Below are positions 1-8,576 of a stretch of 64,000 nt of DNA, in pieces. The position numbers were made by a program, and so were the translations under genes. The notes beneath the pieces are model-generated. The model searched no databases. It was not told the origin of the DNA and saw nothing but the letters and a program-made list of their open reading frames with translations. Source of the stretch: Paenibacillus cookii (GTDB lineage Bacteria; Bacillota; Bacilli; Paenibacillales; Paenibacillaceae). Position 1 is the first letter of the stretch. Every line of letters begins with the position of its first letter. The stretch is from NCBI RefSeq assembly GCF_018333375.1, contig NZ_BORW01000023.1:19320-83319 (forward strand), read 5' to 3'.

Positions 1-787
1 CCATCCCCTGGCGGATGAGCGCCGCGGCGCAAGTCGCCGCATAGGACAACGCATCTTCGATGACCTCAGGTTTGGTCACCACGTTCCACATCTGCTCCGA
101 CACCTCGATATTGAGAAGAATCATCGCCTTCGGATCGGCCGAGTGGCCGTGCTGATGTACCTGGAGTTCTCCGCTTCTGGCGCTGGCTTTCCAGTGGATG
201 CGATTCATCGCGTCTCCCGGCGCGTAACTTCGGACTCCCGTATACAGAAACGGATCCTCGACGATCCAGCGGCGGACGGCCAGCTCGCCCTGCCAGGTTT
301 TCCAGGAAGACGGCAGCTCTTCGTCCCTGCGCAGCGACGGGTAAACCACCAGCCGTTTGTTCAAGTTCACTTTCAGGGACGGCGTATACATCGCAAACAA
401 ATCGCTGCCGGTCATCGTTGCCGTATCCATGCGGAAGATGCCCCGTCCACGGCACTGAATCTGGTGCGTCCGGGTAATCCGCGTTCGGGCGGGCAGCGAG
501 AAAAAGCTCGTATGGTTTTGGTAAATCTCGCCTTCGCTGACCCACGTTTCCTTGCTGCGCTTGAATCCGAGCGATGCCGGTAGCATCGCTTCGAGCCGCA
601 GCCAAGGGATCGGCACGCGGCGTTTGTTTTCGATGACCTCCACCATCTCGATCCAGTCCCCTGCGTAACATGTCCGGGTACTGAAATGGCGGTCGTAGTT
701 GAGTTTGCCAAGCGCATATTTCCCGAGAACAAGTCCCTGCAGCACCATGACGGCTCCGCAGGCAAGGAACAGCCATAACACCGCCAT
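1..787 (-). CDS. DUF58 domain-containing protein (C-terminus cut off by window edge)
   Basis: The reading frame is open from an ATG at 787 to the window edge, so 262 codons are visible and the stop lies outside. The N-terminus has a hydrophobic segment (about residues 3-25). The diagnostic DUF58 block is seen near residues 190-215, reading YTGVRSYAPGDAMNRIHWKA followed by SAR. The start codon directly follows the stop of the upstream MoxR gene (stop at 788-790), so the two are translationally coupled. MoxR ATPases paired with DUF58 proteins are a well-known conserved arrangement, often followed by a transglutaminase-like protein, which would lie outside this window. The molecular function of DUF58 proteins is not settled; a von Willebrand A-like fold and a partner role for MoxR chaperones are usually proposed. 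The family call is firm, the role is inference. Confidence 0.88.
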   Translation of the reverse strand, partial: MAVLWLFLACGAVMVLQGLVLGKYALGKLNYDRHFSTRTCYAGDWIEMVEVIENKRRVPIPWLRLEAMLPASLGFKRSKETWVSEGEIYQNHTSFFSLPARTRITRTHQIQCRGRGIFRMDTATMTGSDLFAMYTPSLKVNLNKRLVVYPSLRRDEELPSSWKTWQGELAVRRWIVEDPFLYTGVRSYAPGDAMNRIHWKASARSGELQVHQHGHSADPKAMILLNIEVSEQMWNVVTKPEVIEDALSYAATCAAALIRQGM

Positions 788-1756
788 CTACTTCACGCCG
801 CTTTCGAGTTCTTTTTCGCTTGGAACCGGGATGCCGTTCAAAATCCCCGTCAAAATGCGCTCGGCATGGCTTCCGGCTTCATGCCGCTTTCTCAGCACCA
901 GCCGGTGCGACCATACCGGCAGCAAAAGCTGCTTAATGTCGTCCGGCAGCACGTAGTCCCTTCCCTGCAGCGCCGCATAAGCCTGGGCGGCCCGAAGCAG
1001 CGCCTGCGTCCCGCGCGGGCTGATGCCGAGCGCCGTTTCGTCATGGCTCCGGGTCGCTTCGGCCAAAGCGACGATATAACCGAGCAAATCATCGGCCACC
1101 CGGACCTGTCCGCACAGCCGCTGCGCTTCAAGCACCTCTTCGGCCGTTGCCGTCCGCGCAGGTTCCCCCGGCTTCAGGCTGCCCGCGGCGGCCGCCGTTC
1201 TTTTTAAAATTTCGACGCCCTCCGCCGACGATGGATATCCCAGCTTCATCCGGATCAAAAAGCGGTCCATCTGGGCTTCGGGAAGCGGAAAGGTCCCTTG
1301 GTTGTCCACCGGGTTTTGCGTCGCAAGCACCATAAACGGGCTTTCCAGCGGCATCGTGCGCCCTTCGATGCTGATCTGCCGCTCCTCCATGCATTCCAGC
1401 AGGCTGGACTGCGTCCGGGGCGTGGCGCGGTTGATCTCGTCGGCCAGCACGATGCGGGCGAACAGCGGCCCGGGCCGGAAGTGGAATTCCCCGTCCTTTT
1501 GATTGAAATAATGAATTCCCGTCAAATCCGAAGGGAGCAAATCCGGCGTGAACTGAATCCGCTGAAAGCTGAGGCTGAGCGACGCCGCCAGGCTTTTGGC
1601 CAGCAGCGTTTTGCCCGTCCCCGGGACGTCCTCCAGCAGCACATGCCCCGACGCCAGGAGCGCCGTCAGCAGCAGATCGACCTCGCGTTCCTTGCCGACG
1701 ATCACGTTAGCGATGTTTTGCTTCAATTTTTGCCCGAGCTGATGAACGATCTCCAT
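788..1756 (-). CDS. MoxR-family AAA+ ATPase
   Basis: A 322-residue AAA+ ATPase of normal MoxR length. Walker A is EDVPGTGKT at residues 42-50 and Walker B is IVLADEINRA at about 102-111, followed by the typical TPRTQSSLLECMEE segment. An upstream ATG at 1807 is in frame, but ATG 1756 is preferred because it gives the canonical MoxR N-terminus and has an AAGGA sequence about 11 nt upstream. MoxR proteins act as cytoplasmic chaperone-like ATPases that help assemble or activate partner proteins. The partner here is very likely the DUF58 protein whose start codon immediately follows this stop. Upstream (1757-2025) there is a short intergenic region shared with the divergent DUF423 gene. Confidence 0.93.
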   Translation of the reverse strand: MEIVHQLGQKLKQNIANVIVGKEREVDLLLTALLASGHVLLEDVPGTGKTLLAKSLAASLSLSFQRIQFTPDLLPSDLTGIHYFNQKDGEFHFRPGPLFARIVLADEINRATPRTQSSLLECMEERQISIEGRTMPLESPFMVLATQNPVDNQGTFPLPEAQMDRFLIRMKLGYPSSAEGVEILKRTAAAAGSLKPGEPARTATAEEVLEAQRLCGQVRVADDLLGYIVALAEATRSHDETALGISPRGTQALLRAAQAYAALQGRDYVLPDDIKQLLLPVWSHRLVLRKRHEAGSHAERILTGILNGIPVPSEKELESGVK

Positions 1757-2025
1757 ATCGATCCCCGTCCTTCCTCCTTGCCTCCATTTTGATGCCTTCG
1801 ATTCCAATCGAAGCCGGCGCCAAATCTATAAAAGCGCTTGCAACATGGAGGGAGTGTATGTTGAAATTGGAACTGCCCTGTATTCCGGTTTCCTTTCTCA
1901 ACCATTTTAACAAATAATTCGGGCAAACGGAGACTATAAAACGTTCCCGGCCGAATTCGCGGTGGAGCCCAACATTGACTCCTGCGCCATGCCATCGGTA
2001 ATATGGGCTTAAGAGGTGATATGAC

Positions 2026-2394
2026 TTGGACACGATGCTGATTCTTGGCGGGATCATGCTGTTTCTTGCGGTAGCGCTTGGCGCTTTCGGAGCGCATGCC
2101 CTGAAGGAACGGTTGAACGAAAGCCAGCAGAAAACATACCAGACGGGGGTGCAATACCATTTGGCCCACGGGCTTGGCCTTGTGCTGATCGGTCTTTATG
2201 CGGGCATGGCGGAGCAATCTTCCCTGGCGGTGCTGGCGGGCTGGTTTATTTTTGCGGGGATCGTTTTGTTCTCCGGCAGCCTGTACGCGCTTAGCCTCAC
2301 CGGCATCCGGAAGCTCGGCGCCATCACGCCGCTGGGCGGCGTGGCTTTTTTGGCCGGATGGGTGTTGTTTATCGTTGCGGCGGCGCAAGGGTAA
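2026..2394 (+). CDS. DUF423 small integral membrane protein (YwdK-like)
   Basis: A 122-residue, four-helix membrane protein. The N-terminus, with LGAFGAHALKE near residues 18-28, is the signature of DUF423 proteins such as Bacillus subtilis YwdK. The start is a TTG at 2026, supported by AGAGGTGAT 6-13 nt upstream; the ATG at 2032 would be two codons later. The gene stands alone, divergent from the MoxR gene, and ends shortly before a bidirectional terminator it shares with rlmN. The family function is unknown. Confidence 0.88.
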   Translation: MDTMLILGGIMLFLAVALGAFGAHALKERLNESQQKTYQTGVQYHLAHGLGLVLIGLYAGMAEQSSLAVLAGWFIFAGIVLFSGSLYALSLTGIRKLGAITPLGGVAFLAGWVLFIVAAAQG

Positions 2395-2420
2395 AATTAA
2401 CGAATGGCCGTTTTTGACCG

Positions 2421-2462
2421 AAAAAAGAGCGCATCCCGGAAGTAAGGGATTGCGCTCTTTTG
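2421..2462. terminator. Bidirectional rho-independent terminator between DUF423 gene and rlmN
   Basis: An inverted repeat AAAAGAGCGCA-TCCC ... GGGA-TTGCGCTCTTTT with one bulged base gives a stem of about 15 bp flanked by A and T runs, so it can stop transcription from both convergent genes. Confidence 0.85.
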
Positions 2463-2477
2463 ATTCGTCCGACAAGA

Positions 2478-3575
2478 TTACTCGTTTGCTGCCCGGTTTG
2501 CCTTTGCGCCGCGCGCGCGGTCGCTTTGGATCTGCTTGCTGCGCAGCTGGCCGCAGGCTGCATCGATGTCCGTGCCATGCTCAAGCCGCACGCTGACGCT
2601 GATATTGTTTTTCTTCAGCGTATCGTAGAAGGCGGTGATCGTCTCCTTGGAACTCCGCTGATACTGGCTGTGCTCGTCGACCGGATTATACGGGATCAGG
2701 TTCACGTTCGCCAGGTTCCGGCGGCTGCCTACCAGCTCCGCCAGCTCCTGCGCATGCTCCGGCTGGTCGTTGACGTCCTTCAGCAGGATATATTCCAGCG
2801 TGATTCGGCGGTTCGTTTTCTCCAGGTAATAATCGATCGCCTCCATCAGCGGCTCGATCGGATACGCCCGGTTGATCTTCATGATTCGCGTGCGGATGTC
2901 GTTGTTCGGCGCGTGCAGGGAAATCGCCAGATTCGTTCCGAGATCGCTGTCGGCAAATTCGCGGATCTTCGGCACCAGGCCGCTGGTCGACACCGTAATG
3001 TGCCGCGGACCGATCGCCAGACCTTTAGGGTCGCGGATGACCCGGATGAAATTCGACATATGCTCGAAATTGTCAAACGGCTCGCCGATGCCCATCACGA
3101 CGATATGGCTGACCCGCTCGTTATTTTGCCGGCCGTCCAGGAAAAGCTGGACCTTCATCACCTGTTCCACGATTTCGCCGCTGGTCAGGTCCCGGCTTTT
3201 GCTCAGCAGGCCGCTCGCGCAAAAGCTGCATCCGATATTGCAGCCCACCTGCGTCGTCACGCATACGGACAGGCCGAATTTATGGCGCATCAGCACGGTT
3301 TCGATCAGGTTGCCGTCCTGCAGGCGGAACAGAAACTTAATGGTGCCGTCTGCGGATTCCTGGCGGGTATGCTCCTCCAACGTTTGAATCGCAAAATGCT
3401 CCTCCAGCAGCGTCCGGCATTCCGGCTTCAGCTCCGGCATCTCGGAAAATGCCGTCACGCGTTTGCGGTACAGTCCTTCCCAAACAAGCTGGGCGCGCGA
3501 TTTTTTATGTCCATGCTCAGCCAGCCAAGCGGCCAACTGGTCCACAGTGAGTCCATAAATGGATGGTTTGCTCAT
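2478..3575 (-). CDS. rlmN: 23S rRNA (adenine2503-C2)-methyltransferase RlmN
   Basis: A 365-residue radical-SAM enzyme. The CX3CX2C iron-sulfur motif is C112-NIG-C116-SF-C119 and lies within the FGLSVCVTTQVGCNIGCSFC segment. The two further conserved cysteines of the RlmN mechanism correspond to C105 upstream of the cluster and C341 in the C-terminal AACGQL motif. The enzyme methylates C2 of A2503 in 23S rRNA (and A37 of some tRNAs) in the cytoplasm using two SAM molecules. Start ATG 3575 is preceded by GAGGAA. The gene is monocistronic and ends at a strong shared terminator. The C-terminal tail is basic (RARGAKANRAANE). The related resistance enzyme Cfr methylates C8; the overall sequence and housekeeping context favour RlmN. 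Confidence 0.96.
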   Translation of the reverse strand: MSKPSIYGLTVDQLAAWLAEHGHKKSRAQLVWEGLYRKRVTAFSEMPELKPECRTLLEEHFAIQTLEEHTRQESADGTIKFLFRLQDGNLIETVLMRHKFGLSVCVTTQVGCNIGCSFCASGLLSKSRDLTSGEIVEQVMKVQLFLDGRQNNERVSHIVVMGIGEPFDNFEHMSNFIRVIRDPKGLAIGPRHITVSTSGLVPKIREFADSDLGTNLAISLHAPNNDIRTRIMKINRAYPIEPLMEAIDYYLEKTNRRITLEYILLKDVNDQPEHAQELAELVGSRRNLANVNLIPYNPVDEHSQYQRSSKETITAFYDTLKKNNISVSVRLEHGTDIDAACGQLRSKQIQSDRARGAKANRAANE

Positions 3576-3828
3576 TGGTTTACGTTCCTCTTTTCCAAAA
3601 GCGTAAAATTCTCGTCCCTCTCTACTTTACCAGATTGGAACGAAAATCTGTCATTATTGTCCCAAAATTTCATTAGCAAAACAAGGGGAGACAGGCAGGA
3701 TTTACGGCAACCCTTGCGCTTGTCCAACCTTGCCCGTAATTCCCGGCGCAATACAACTGCCCTGGAACGGATGCTTTGCTTGCCAATAGGGATGCCGAAA
3801 AAGGGATTCCCGCGAATGGGGCTTATGA
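3576..3828. other. Intergenic region upstream of rlmN
   Basis: About 250 bp between rlmN and the DinB terminator. It should hold the rlmN promoter on the minus strand, but I cannot pick a convincing -35/-10 pair. Short open frames here have no ribosome binding site and no recognisable product. Confidence 0.4.
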
Positions 3829-3862
3829 AAAAGAAAACCTGCAGCTGTCAGCCAGCTGCAGG
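3829..3862 (-). terminator. Terminator of the DinB-family gene
   Basis: A perfect CCTGCAGCTG/CAGCTGCAGG inverted repeat with a 5-nt loop is followed on the minus strand by TTTTCTTTTT. It begins 18 bp after the stop codon of the DinB gene. Confidence 0.85.
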
Positions 3863-3879
3863 TGCATAGATTTCGACCG

Positions 3880-4410
3880 TCAAATTGCCAAAAACCGTTC
3901 GAGCCGCTCCTTTTGCCGCAAATGATGCCGGAAATGCATTTCAACCAGCATGAACCACTCGGCTGCATTTAAAGCGCCGAAACCGGGGTGGACCAGCTTG
4001 TTTTGCAGCGGGGCCTGATGCACCAAAGGCTCTGCGTCTCTCATGCCGTCAAGGACCGACCGCAAACCGCTGATCATTTGCTCCTTGCTCGCGGGTTGCG
4101 GCGGCGTATACGCCGGGGATGGCGGGACTTGGATCCGGATGTTCGGAAACTCCCCGTTTAAGAAGGCAATCTTCCCCCGTTCCGTCTTCTCTCCGGCCTT
4201 GGCGACGCCCTCCGCGGACTCGGCGCATGCCCGGACGTTCCTTAAATGCAGATGCAGGGATGCCTGAATCAAATGCATGTACATTTGCCCAAGCGACCAT
4301 TCCTCTTCGCCGGGCTTGCGGTGCAATTCCTCCAGGCTAAAGCGTTCCAGCTCCCCGATGTAATGCCCGGTGATGTTCTCCAGGCTGCGGATCGTTTCTT
4401 TTGTATTCAT
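3880..4410 (-). CDS. DinB-superfamily protein
   Basis: A 176-residue soluble helical protein. Sequence features fit the DinB/YfiT four-helix-bundle superfamily: an N-terminal helix (MNTKETIRSLENITGHYIGE), the central EEWSLGQMYMHLIQASLHLH segment with a histidine that could bind metal, and the C-terminal LVEMHFRHHLRQKERLE. Two of the three expected histidine ligands are visible (about H53 and the HFRHH cluster), consistent with a divalent-metal site used in thiol-dependent transferases or stress proteins. ATG 4410 is chosen because AAGGAG precedes it at the right distance; an in-frame ATG at 4467 lacks this. It follows the WYL regulator gene but is separated from it by a terminator hairpin, so it probably has its own promoter. 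Substrate unknown. Confidence 0.75.
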   Translation of the reverse strand: MNTKETIRSLENITGHYIGELERFSLEELHRKPGEEEWSLGQMYMHLIQASLHLHLRNVRACAESAEGVAKAGEKTERGKIAFLNGEFPNIRIQVPPSPAYTPPQPASKEQMISGLRSVLDGMRDAEPLVHQAPLQNKLVHPGFGALNAAEWFMLVEMHFRHHLRQKERLERFLAI

Positions 4411-4451
4411 CGCAATCACTCCTTGGTTATTGGTTCTGGAATAACCATAAC

Positions 4452-4486
4452 AAAACGCTACTGACACCGTTATGTCAGTAGCGTTT
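4452..4486 (-). terminator. Terminator overlapping the stop codon of the WYL regulator gene
   Basis: A 14-bp perfect inverted repeat (AAACGCTACTGACA / TGTCAGTAGCGTTT) with a 6-nt loop is followed on the minus strand by TTTTGTTAT. The TGA stop of the upstream gene lies inside the first arm of the stem. Confidence 0.8.
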
Positions 4487-5422
4487 CAGGAGTTTTTCGG
4501 CTTCATTCCGAATCCGCTCGCGAAGGGCTTCCGGCTCGAGCACGGTCATGGCCGACCCCCAGCCCATGATCCATTGCAGAACCTCCTCGATGCGACGGAC
4601 GCGCATCCGGATGTGGAGTCCGTCCGGATGTTCCTCCAAAGCGTCGATATAGTAGTTGTCCGACTCTCTGATTCGGCCTTCGATCGCGCGGTCGGCCGAC
4701 AGGAGAATCACAAGCTCGCGGTCATCGGCCGGCCTGTACTTCTCCAGGTCGAATCCGTCCGGAAGCTCATAGCCATCGGCCAACACGCGAAGTTCGGACA
4801 TGCGGGATACCCGGAAATGGCGAATATCCCCGCGCAGCTCGCAGGCCGCGACCAGCAGCCAGGCTCCCCGGTCATAGATCAGGCCATAAGGGGCCGCCGT
4901 GCGTTCGCTCACCCGGCTCCCCTCCGTCCCCGGACCGGCTTTGGCGTAGCGGAAGCGGATTTTCTTCCGCTCCAGGAGCGCCCCGCGCACCAGCTCCAAG
5001 TTTTCCCGCTCCATCCTGCCGGCGTCCGCTTCCGGGATCTGCAGCAGGCGCATGGTAGCCCGGATCCGGCCGGCTTCGGCGCGTACGGGTTGGGGGAGAA
5101 CGGCTTCGATTTTGGCGTTGGCGGATGCGGCATGAATGCCGTAATTCGGCTCCAGCTTCTTTTGAACGAACTCGGCGCCCAGCAGCAGGGCAACCGCCTC
5201 AGCGGCCGTCAAGCTGACGGGAGGCAAAAAATATCCCTCCATCAGGGAGTAGCCTTGCCCGGGAGCGCCCACAACCGGCACGTTCGCCTCGCTGAGCGCT
5301 TGCATATCGCGGTAGATCGTGCGGACGCTTGTTTCGAACCGCTCGGCCAGCTCTTCGGCCCGAACGATTTTTCGGCTTTGCAGCTCCAGCACGATCGCCA
5401 GCAGCCGGTCTGTTCTGTTCAT
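4475..5422 (-). CDS. YafY-type transcriptional regulator (HTH-11/DeoR-like plus WYL domain)
   Basis: A 315-residue one-component regulator. Residues 1-60 form a DeoR-like winged helix-turn-helix (RAEELAERFETSVRTIYRDM). The middle and C-terminal part carries the WYL domain, recognised around PYGLIYDRGAWLLVA, followed by a WCX-type C-terminal extension. WYL domains bind small ligands or nucleic acid and the family controls varied metabolic and stress genes. It follows the AHSA1/SRPBCC gene by 33 bp on the same strand, so the two are likely co-transcribed and the SRPBCC protein is the best guess for a partner or target. The stop codon is embedded in the terminator stem. Confidence 0.9.
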   Translation of the reverse strand: MNRTDRLLAIVLELQSRKIVRAEELAERFETSVRTIYRDMQALSEANVPVVGAPGQGYSLMEGYFLPPVSLTAAEAVALLLGAEFVQKKLEPNYGIHAASANAKIEAVLPQPVRAEAGRIRATMRLLQIPEADAGRMERENLELVRGALLERKKIRFRYAKAGPGTEGSRVSERTAAPYGLIYDRGAWLLVAACELRGDIRHFRVSRMSELRVLADGYELPDGFDLEKYRPADDRELVILLSADRAIEGRIRESDNYYIDALEEHPDGLHIRMRVRRIEEVLQWIMGWGSAMTVLEPEALRERIRNEAEKLLKRY

Positions 5423-5455
5423 AGGGATGTCGGCTCCTTGCTCATCAATTTCGGC

Positions 5456-5920
5456 TTATTTTCCGGCGCGGTCCGCCAGTGCGCGAAGGCCTTCAAGCGC
5501 TCCTTCCCAGTGGCTTTTCATCGTTTCCCTGGCATGCATGTCCTCCAGCTTTTCCTGATGAAAACTGACGGTCGCCTTCCCCTGCGCGGCAGGCAGCACG
5601 CGGATTTGCAGCGTGGACGGATGATTCCAACCGGGACGCTGCCATCTCATCCGCAGCTGCTCCGGCGGCTTGACCACCCTGAGCTCTCCCGTAACTCCCT
5701 CTGCCGCGGCAAAGGTTTCTCCCGGTTTCAGGTCCAGCCCGTCCGCCTCGCCGATCCACAGCTTCATTCCCTCGGGAGAGACCAAAAGCGACCAAGCCTC
5801 CTGCACCGACAAGGGCAAGGTTCTTCGTACTCCGATTTGAAAACCCGCGGCGGCCGTCAAACCGACCGGTTTGGCCTGCTGCCCGTTCCCTGATTCATGT
5901 TCCGTTCTGGACTGGGTCAT
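5456..5920 (-). CDS. SRPBCC/AHSA1-domain protein
   Basis: A 154-residue protein of the START-like SRPBCC fold (activator of Hsp90 ATPase homology 1 type). The typical elements are RTLPLSVQEAWSLLVSPEGMKLWIGE near residues 32-57, LRMRWQRPGW in the middle and the C-terminal helix HARETMKSHWEGALEGLRALAD. Such proteins bind hydrophobic ligands in a deep pocket and are frequently paired with small regulators. The residue pattern fits the family well, but the ligand cannot be read from sequence. ATG 5920 is preceded by GGAGG. It is the first gene of a two-gene unit with the WYL regulator. Confidence 0.82.
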   Translation of the reverse strand: MTQSRTEHESGNGQQAKPVGLTAAAGFQIGVRRTLPLSVQEAWSLLVSPEGMKLWIGEADGLDLKPGETFAAAEGVTGELRVVKPPEQLRMRWQRPGWNHPSTLQIRVLPAAQGKATVSFHQEKLEDMHARETMKSHWEGALEGLRALADRAGK

Positions 5921-5960
5921 GGTGAGTCGCCTCCAATCTTTGAATGGGCCCTGCGTTCAT

Positions 5961-5990
5961 AAAAAAATCAGGGCGATGAAGCCCTGACAA
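5961..5990 (-). terminator. Terminator of the membrane transporter gene
   Basis: A TCAGGGC/GCCCTGA stem with a 6-nt loop is followed on the minus strand by seven T residues. It lies about 60 bp downstream of the transporter stop codon. Confidence 0.85.
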
Positions 5991-6048
5991 ATCATTCGAC
6001 GCCGATTCCCTAAACTCCTTGGGGCCGTTGCTATTCGGCCATATTCGT

Positions 6049-7464
6049 TCACAGCAGAAATATCGCTAAAACCGTCGTCGCAAGCAGTCCGATCAGCACC
6101 GGCTTCAGATTGCGGCGGGCGAGCTCGAACGGGCTGACCCCGCAAATGGCGGCCGCCGGGATCAACGCCCACGGGATCAGCGTGCCGCCTCCGACCCAAA
6201 TCGCCGCCACTTGGCCCAATGCCGTCAGCGTTGCCGCACCCGTATGCGTCGCAGCCGCAAACAGCTGGGCGATGGAGCCTGCAAGCGAGATGCCGGAGAA
6301 GCCCGAGCCGTCCAGGCCGGTGATCGCGCCCGTAATCGTCAGCGTCACGGCTCCGACCGCCCCGTTGAGGGGAACCAAGCCGGCCAGCGCTACGCCGAGG
6401 TCGTTGACGATGCCATGCGACGCCTGAGGCAAAACCTTCCCGAACAAGTCGGTGAACGCCGAATCGCCCAAGTAAAAGAAAGCGGCGATCGGAATGACCG
6501 GGCCGAACACCTTAAAACCAAAGACGAATCCGTCGATCAAATAAGAGGTGATTTTCTCCAGCCCCCGGTTTTGATGGGCAATAAGCGATATCACGACCAG
6601 AATGAGCACTGCCGTGCCTCCGACGAGCGCCGTCGCATCGCCGCCTTGGAGCTTAAGCACGAACATGGCCGCGACGTCGGCCAGAAAAAGGAGCAAAATC
6701 GCGACGGCCAGCATGTTTTTGGTTCCGGCGGACAGCTTCACGCCTTGTTCATCCTCTTCGCCGCTGGCGGCGAGGGTGTTGCCCGCGCTTTTGACGGTCA
6801 CCAATCCGTCCCTCCACGTTCCTTTTTTCAGGTCCTTTCGCATCATCCAAAATGCCGTTACGGTCGTGACGACCCCCATGCAGATCACAAGCGGCACGCT
6901 GGCTTCCATGACGCTCGCCACCGGAATTCCGGCCGCGTCGGCCGTGAGCTTCGGCGCTCCCTGGATAATATAGTCGCCGGACAACGCGATGCCGTGGCCG
7001 AACAAATTCATCGCCATCGCCGCGCCCAAGGCGGGCAAGCCGACCCGAAGCGCAACCGGAAGCAGCACCGCGCCGATCAGCGCGACGGCCGGCGAAGGCC
7101 AGAAAAAAAAGGACGTCGCCATCATGATGATCCCGATGCCCCAGTAGGCCAATGCCGGCGTCCGCAGGAACCTCGTGAGCGGCGCCACCATCGCCTCATT
7201 GATGCCGGTTCGGATCAGCACGCGGCTCATCGCCACGATAATGGAGATGATCATGATCGTCCCCATCAGCTCTTTGGTCGCATAAATGAATGAATTGAAC
7301 ACCCCGGATACGGAGCCGCTGATCGTGCCCGTCGCCAGTATGCCGAGCGCAAAAATGCCCGCGACGCAAATCATCGTCGTATCCCGCCGCCGGATAAGCA
7401 GCGCCATAATCAACACGATAAACGCCAGGTACACGTAATGAATTGCCGTTAAATGAATGACCAT
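6049..7464 (-). CDS. Polytopic membrane transporter, YhfA-like (ion-transporter superfamily)
   Basis: A 471-residue, very hydrophobic protein with roughly 11-12 predicted membrane helices. It has an N-terminal sensor-less half starting HYVYLAFIVLIMALLIRRRDTT and the repeated loop motifs GHGIALSGDYIIQGAP and TGLDGSGFSGISLAGSIAQL, which look like the re-entrant loops of two inverted repeats. The overall pattern resembles Bacillus YhfA and neighbouring ion-transporter (IT) superfamily members that carry organic acids or exchange Na+/H+; the substrate is unknown. ATG 7464 follows AAGGGAG. The leader contains an inverted repeat (7482-7517). The gene is followed by its own terminator. The alternative annotation would be a gluconate/citrate-type permease; only the transporter nature is secure. 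Confidence 0.7.
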   Translation of the reverse strand: MVIHLTAIHYVYLAFIVLIMALLIRRRDTTMICVAGIFALGILATGTISGSVSGVFNSFIYATKELMGTIMIISIIVAMSRVLIRTGINEAMVAPLTRFLRTPALAYWGIGIIMMATSFFFWPSPAVALIGAVLLPVALRVGLPALGAAMAMNLFGHGIALSGDYIIQGAPKLTADAAGIPVASVMEASVPLVICMGVVTTVTAFWMMRKDLKKGTWRDGLVTVKSAGNTLAASGEEDEQGVKLSAGTKNMLAVAILLLFLADVAAMFVLKLQGGDATALVGGTAVLILVVISLIAHQNRGLEKITSYLIDGFVFGFKVFGPVIPIAAFFYLGDSAFTDLFGKVLPQASHGIVNDLGVALAGLVPLNGAVGAVTLTITGAITGLDGSGFSGISLAGSIAQLFAAATHTGAATLTALGQVAAIWVGGGTLIPWALIPAAAICGVSPFELARRNLKPVLIGLLATTVLAIFLL

Positions 7465-7481
7465 GTCAGGGTCACTCCCTT

Positions 7482-7517
7482 CCCCTGCTGCAAAGTGTGT
7501 TATATGTTATGCAGGGG
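7482..7517. repeat. Inverted repeat in the leader of the YhfA-like transporter gene
   Basis: CCCCTGC and GCAGGGG arms (7 bp, perfect) enclose an AT-rich 22-bp stretch just upstream of the ribosome binding site. It could be an operator or an RNA hairpin in the leader. Function not established. Confidence 0.4.
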
Positions 7518-7599
7518 CCTGGGCATGGGTTCATGGCCTGGCTTTTCGGGCGTCCAAGCAAGCTTGGGCAAAATCAGGGGTACTGCTAAAAGCAACATT

Positions 7600-8442
7600 C
7601 TATATTACAAATGGAGGGATATATCTCCCATCAATATCCGTAAAACCATACTCCAGCGCAAGGTCGCCTACCTGCAGCACCTGCCCGTGTTTATCGTGCC
7701 TGTTAGGGTCTGCAGCTAATGCGCATACGGCCCGCCCGATATAATAGGTCGACTCGGTACGGCCGAGGGCCTCCACCTCTTGCCAATGATCTTCGTCGGT
7801 GCCGAAGTTTTTCAGCACAAGCTCTGTTCTCATCCAACCGGGAGAAACCGCCGCCACCGTAATGCCGGTATTTTTCAGGTCGTGAGAAAGGCCGAACACG
7901 GTTCGATGGATTGCATTTTTGGCAAGATCGTAATAAAAGGTCGACAAATACTTGTCCTGATCCCGGAAGGTGGTATGCACGATGATGCCCCTGCCGGTTT
8001 CCAGCATCAGCGGAATAGCGTAGTGATTGGTCGCTATTTGCGCACGCACGCCGCTCTGAAATACCGCATCCCACATCTTTAACGGGTATTCCCAAAAAGC
8101 CCGGGGCTTTAAATTTGCTTCGAAATCATGCAGCCCCCAAACGTTGTTTACCAAAATATCAAGCCGCCCTTGCTCTTGGCGGATTCTCCCGATCAGCGCT
8201 TTTGTATCCTCGTCCCGCGTATGATCGCACCGGCATGGCACCGCCTGGCCTCCTAAACGGCGTATTTCTTCGGCGGTTTCGTCGATGCTTCCGGGAAAGC
8301 CGTTGGTGGACTCGCCGCGCAAGCTCCTTCCGGAAACGTAAACAACCGCTCCGGCCTTCCCAAGCTCTATCGCGATTCCCCGTCCCGCTCCGCGGCTCCC
8401 TCCGGTAACTAAAGCGATTTTCCCATCGAGCGGTCTTTCCAT
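7600..8442 (-). CDS. Short-chain dehydrogenase/reductase (SDR), DHRS1-like
   Basis: A 280-residue NAD(P)-dependent oxidoreductase with the Rossmann motif VTGGSRGAGRGIA at about residues 12-24, the NNVWG structural motif and a YDLAK active-site sequence. In place of the usual catalytic serine 13-14 residues before the tyrosine there is HTTFRD, so threonine may fill that role. The arrangement, with a long insertion after NNVWG, fits the DHRS1-like subgroup rather than classical FabG-type SDRs. ATG 8442 is preferred over the in-frame ATG at 8481 because GAAGGAG precedes it. The substrate is unknown. The downstream transporter gene is 135 bp away without a clear terminator between them. Confidence 0.85.
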   Translation of the reverse strand: MERPLDGKIALVTGGSRGAGRGIAIELGKAGAVVYVSGRSLRGESTNGFPGSIDETAEEIRRLGGQAVPCRCDHTRDEDTKALIGRIRQEQGRLDILVNNVWGLHDFEANLKPRAFWEYPLKMWDAVFQSGVRAQIATNHYAIPLMLETGRGIIVHTTFRDQDKYLSTFYYDLAKNAIHRTVFGLSHDLKNTGITVAAVSPGWMRTELVLKNFGTDEDHWQEVEALGRTESTYYIGRAVCALAADPNRHDKHGQVLQVGDLALEYGFTDIDGRYIPPFVI

Positions 8443-8515
8443 CGTATCAGCTCCTTCATTGTCATTGTTTATACTGATCATACAGGGGAACTACGTCACC
8501 GAATGTCATAAATGC

Positions 8516-8570
8516 AAAAAAAAATATGCCGTCACGGAAGGCGCGTCTATCCGCACCGTCTGTAACGGCA
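8516..8570 (-). terminator. Branched terminator of the aldo/keto reductase gene
   Basis: On the minus strand TGCCGTTAC pairs with GTGACGGCA (one G-T pair) around an inner GGTGCG/CGCGCC hairpin, followed by TATTTTTTTTT. It lies immediately after the stop codon. Confidence 0.75.
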
Positions 8571-8576
8571 ATAGGG

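Noticed and set aside
4472..5893. Plus-strand open frame of 473 codons opposite the WYL and SRPBCC genes
   Set aside because: Shadow frame spanning two real genes.
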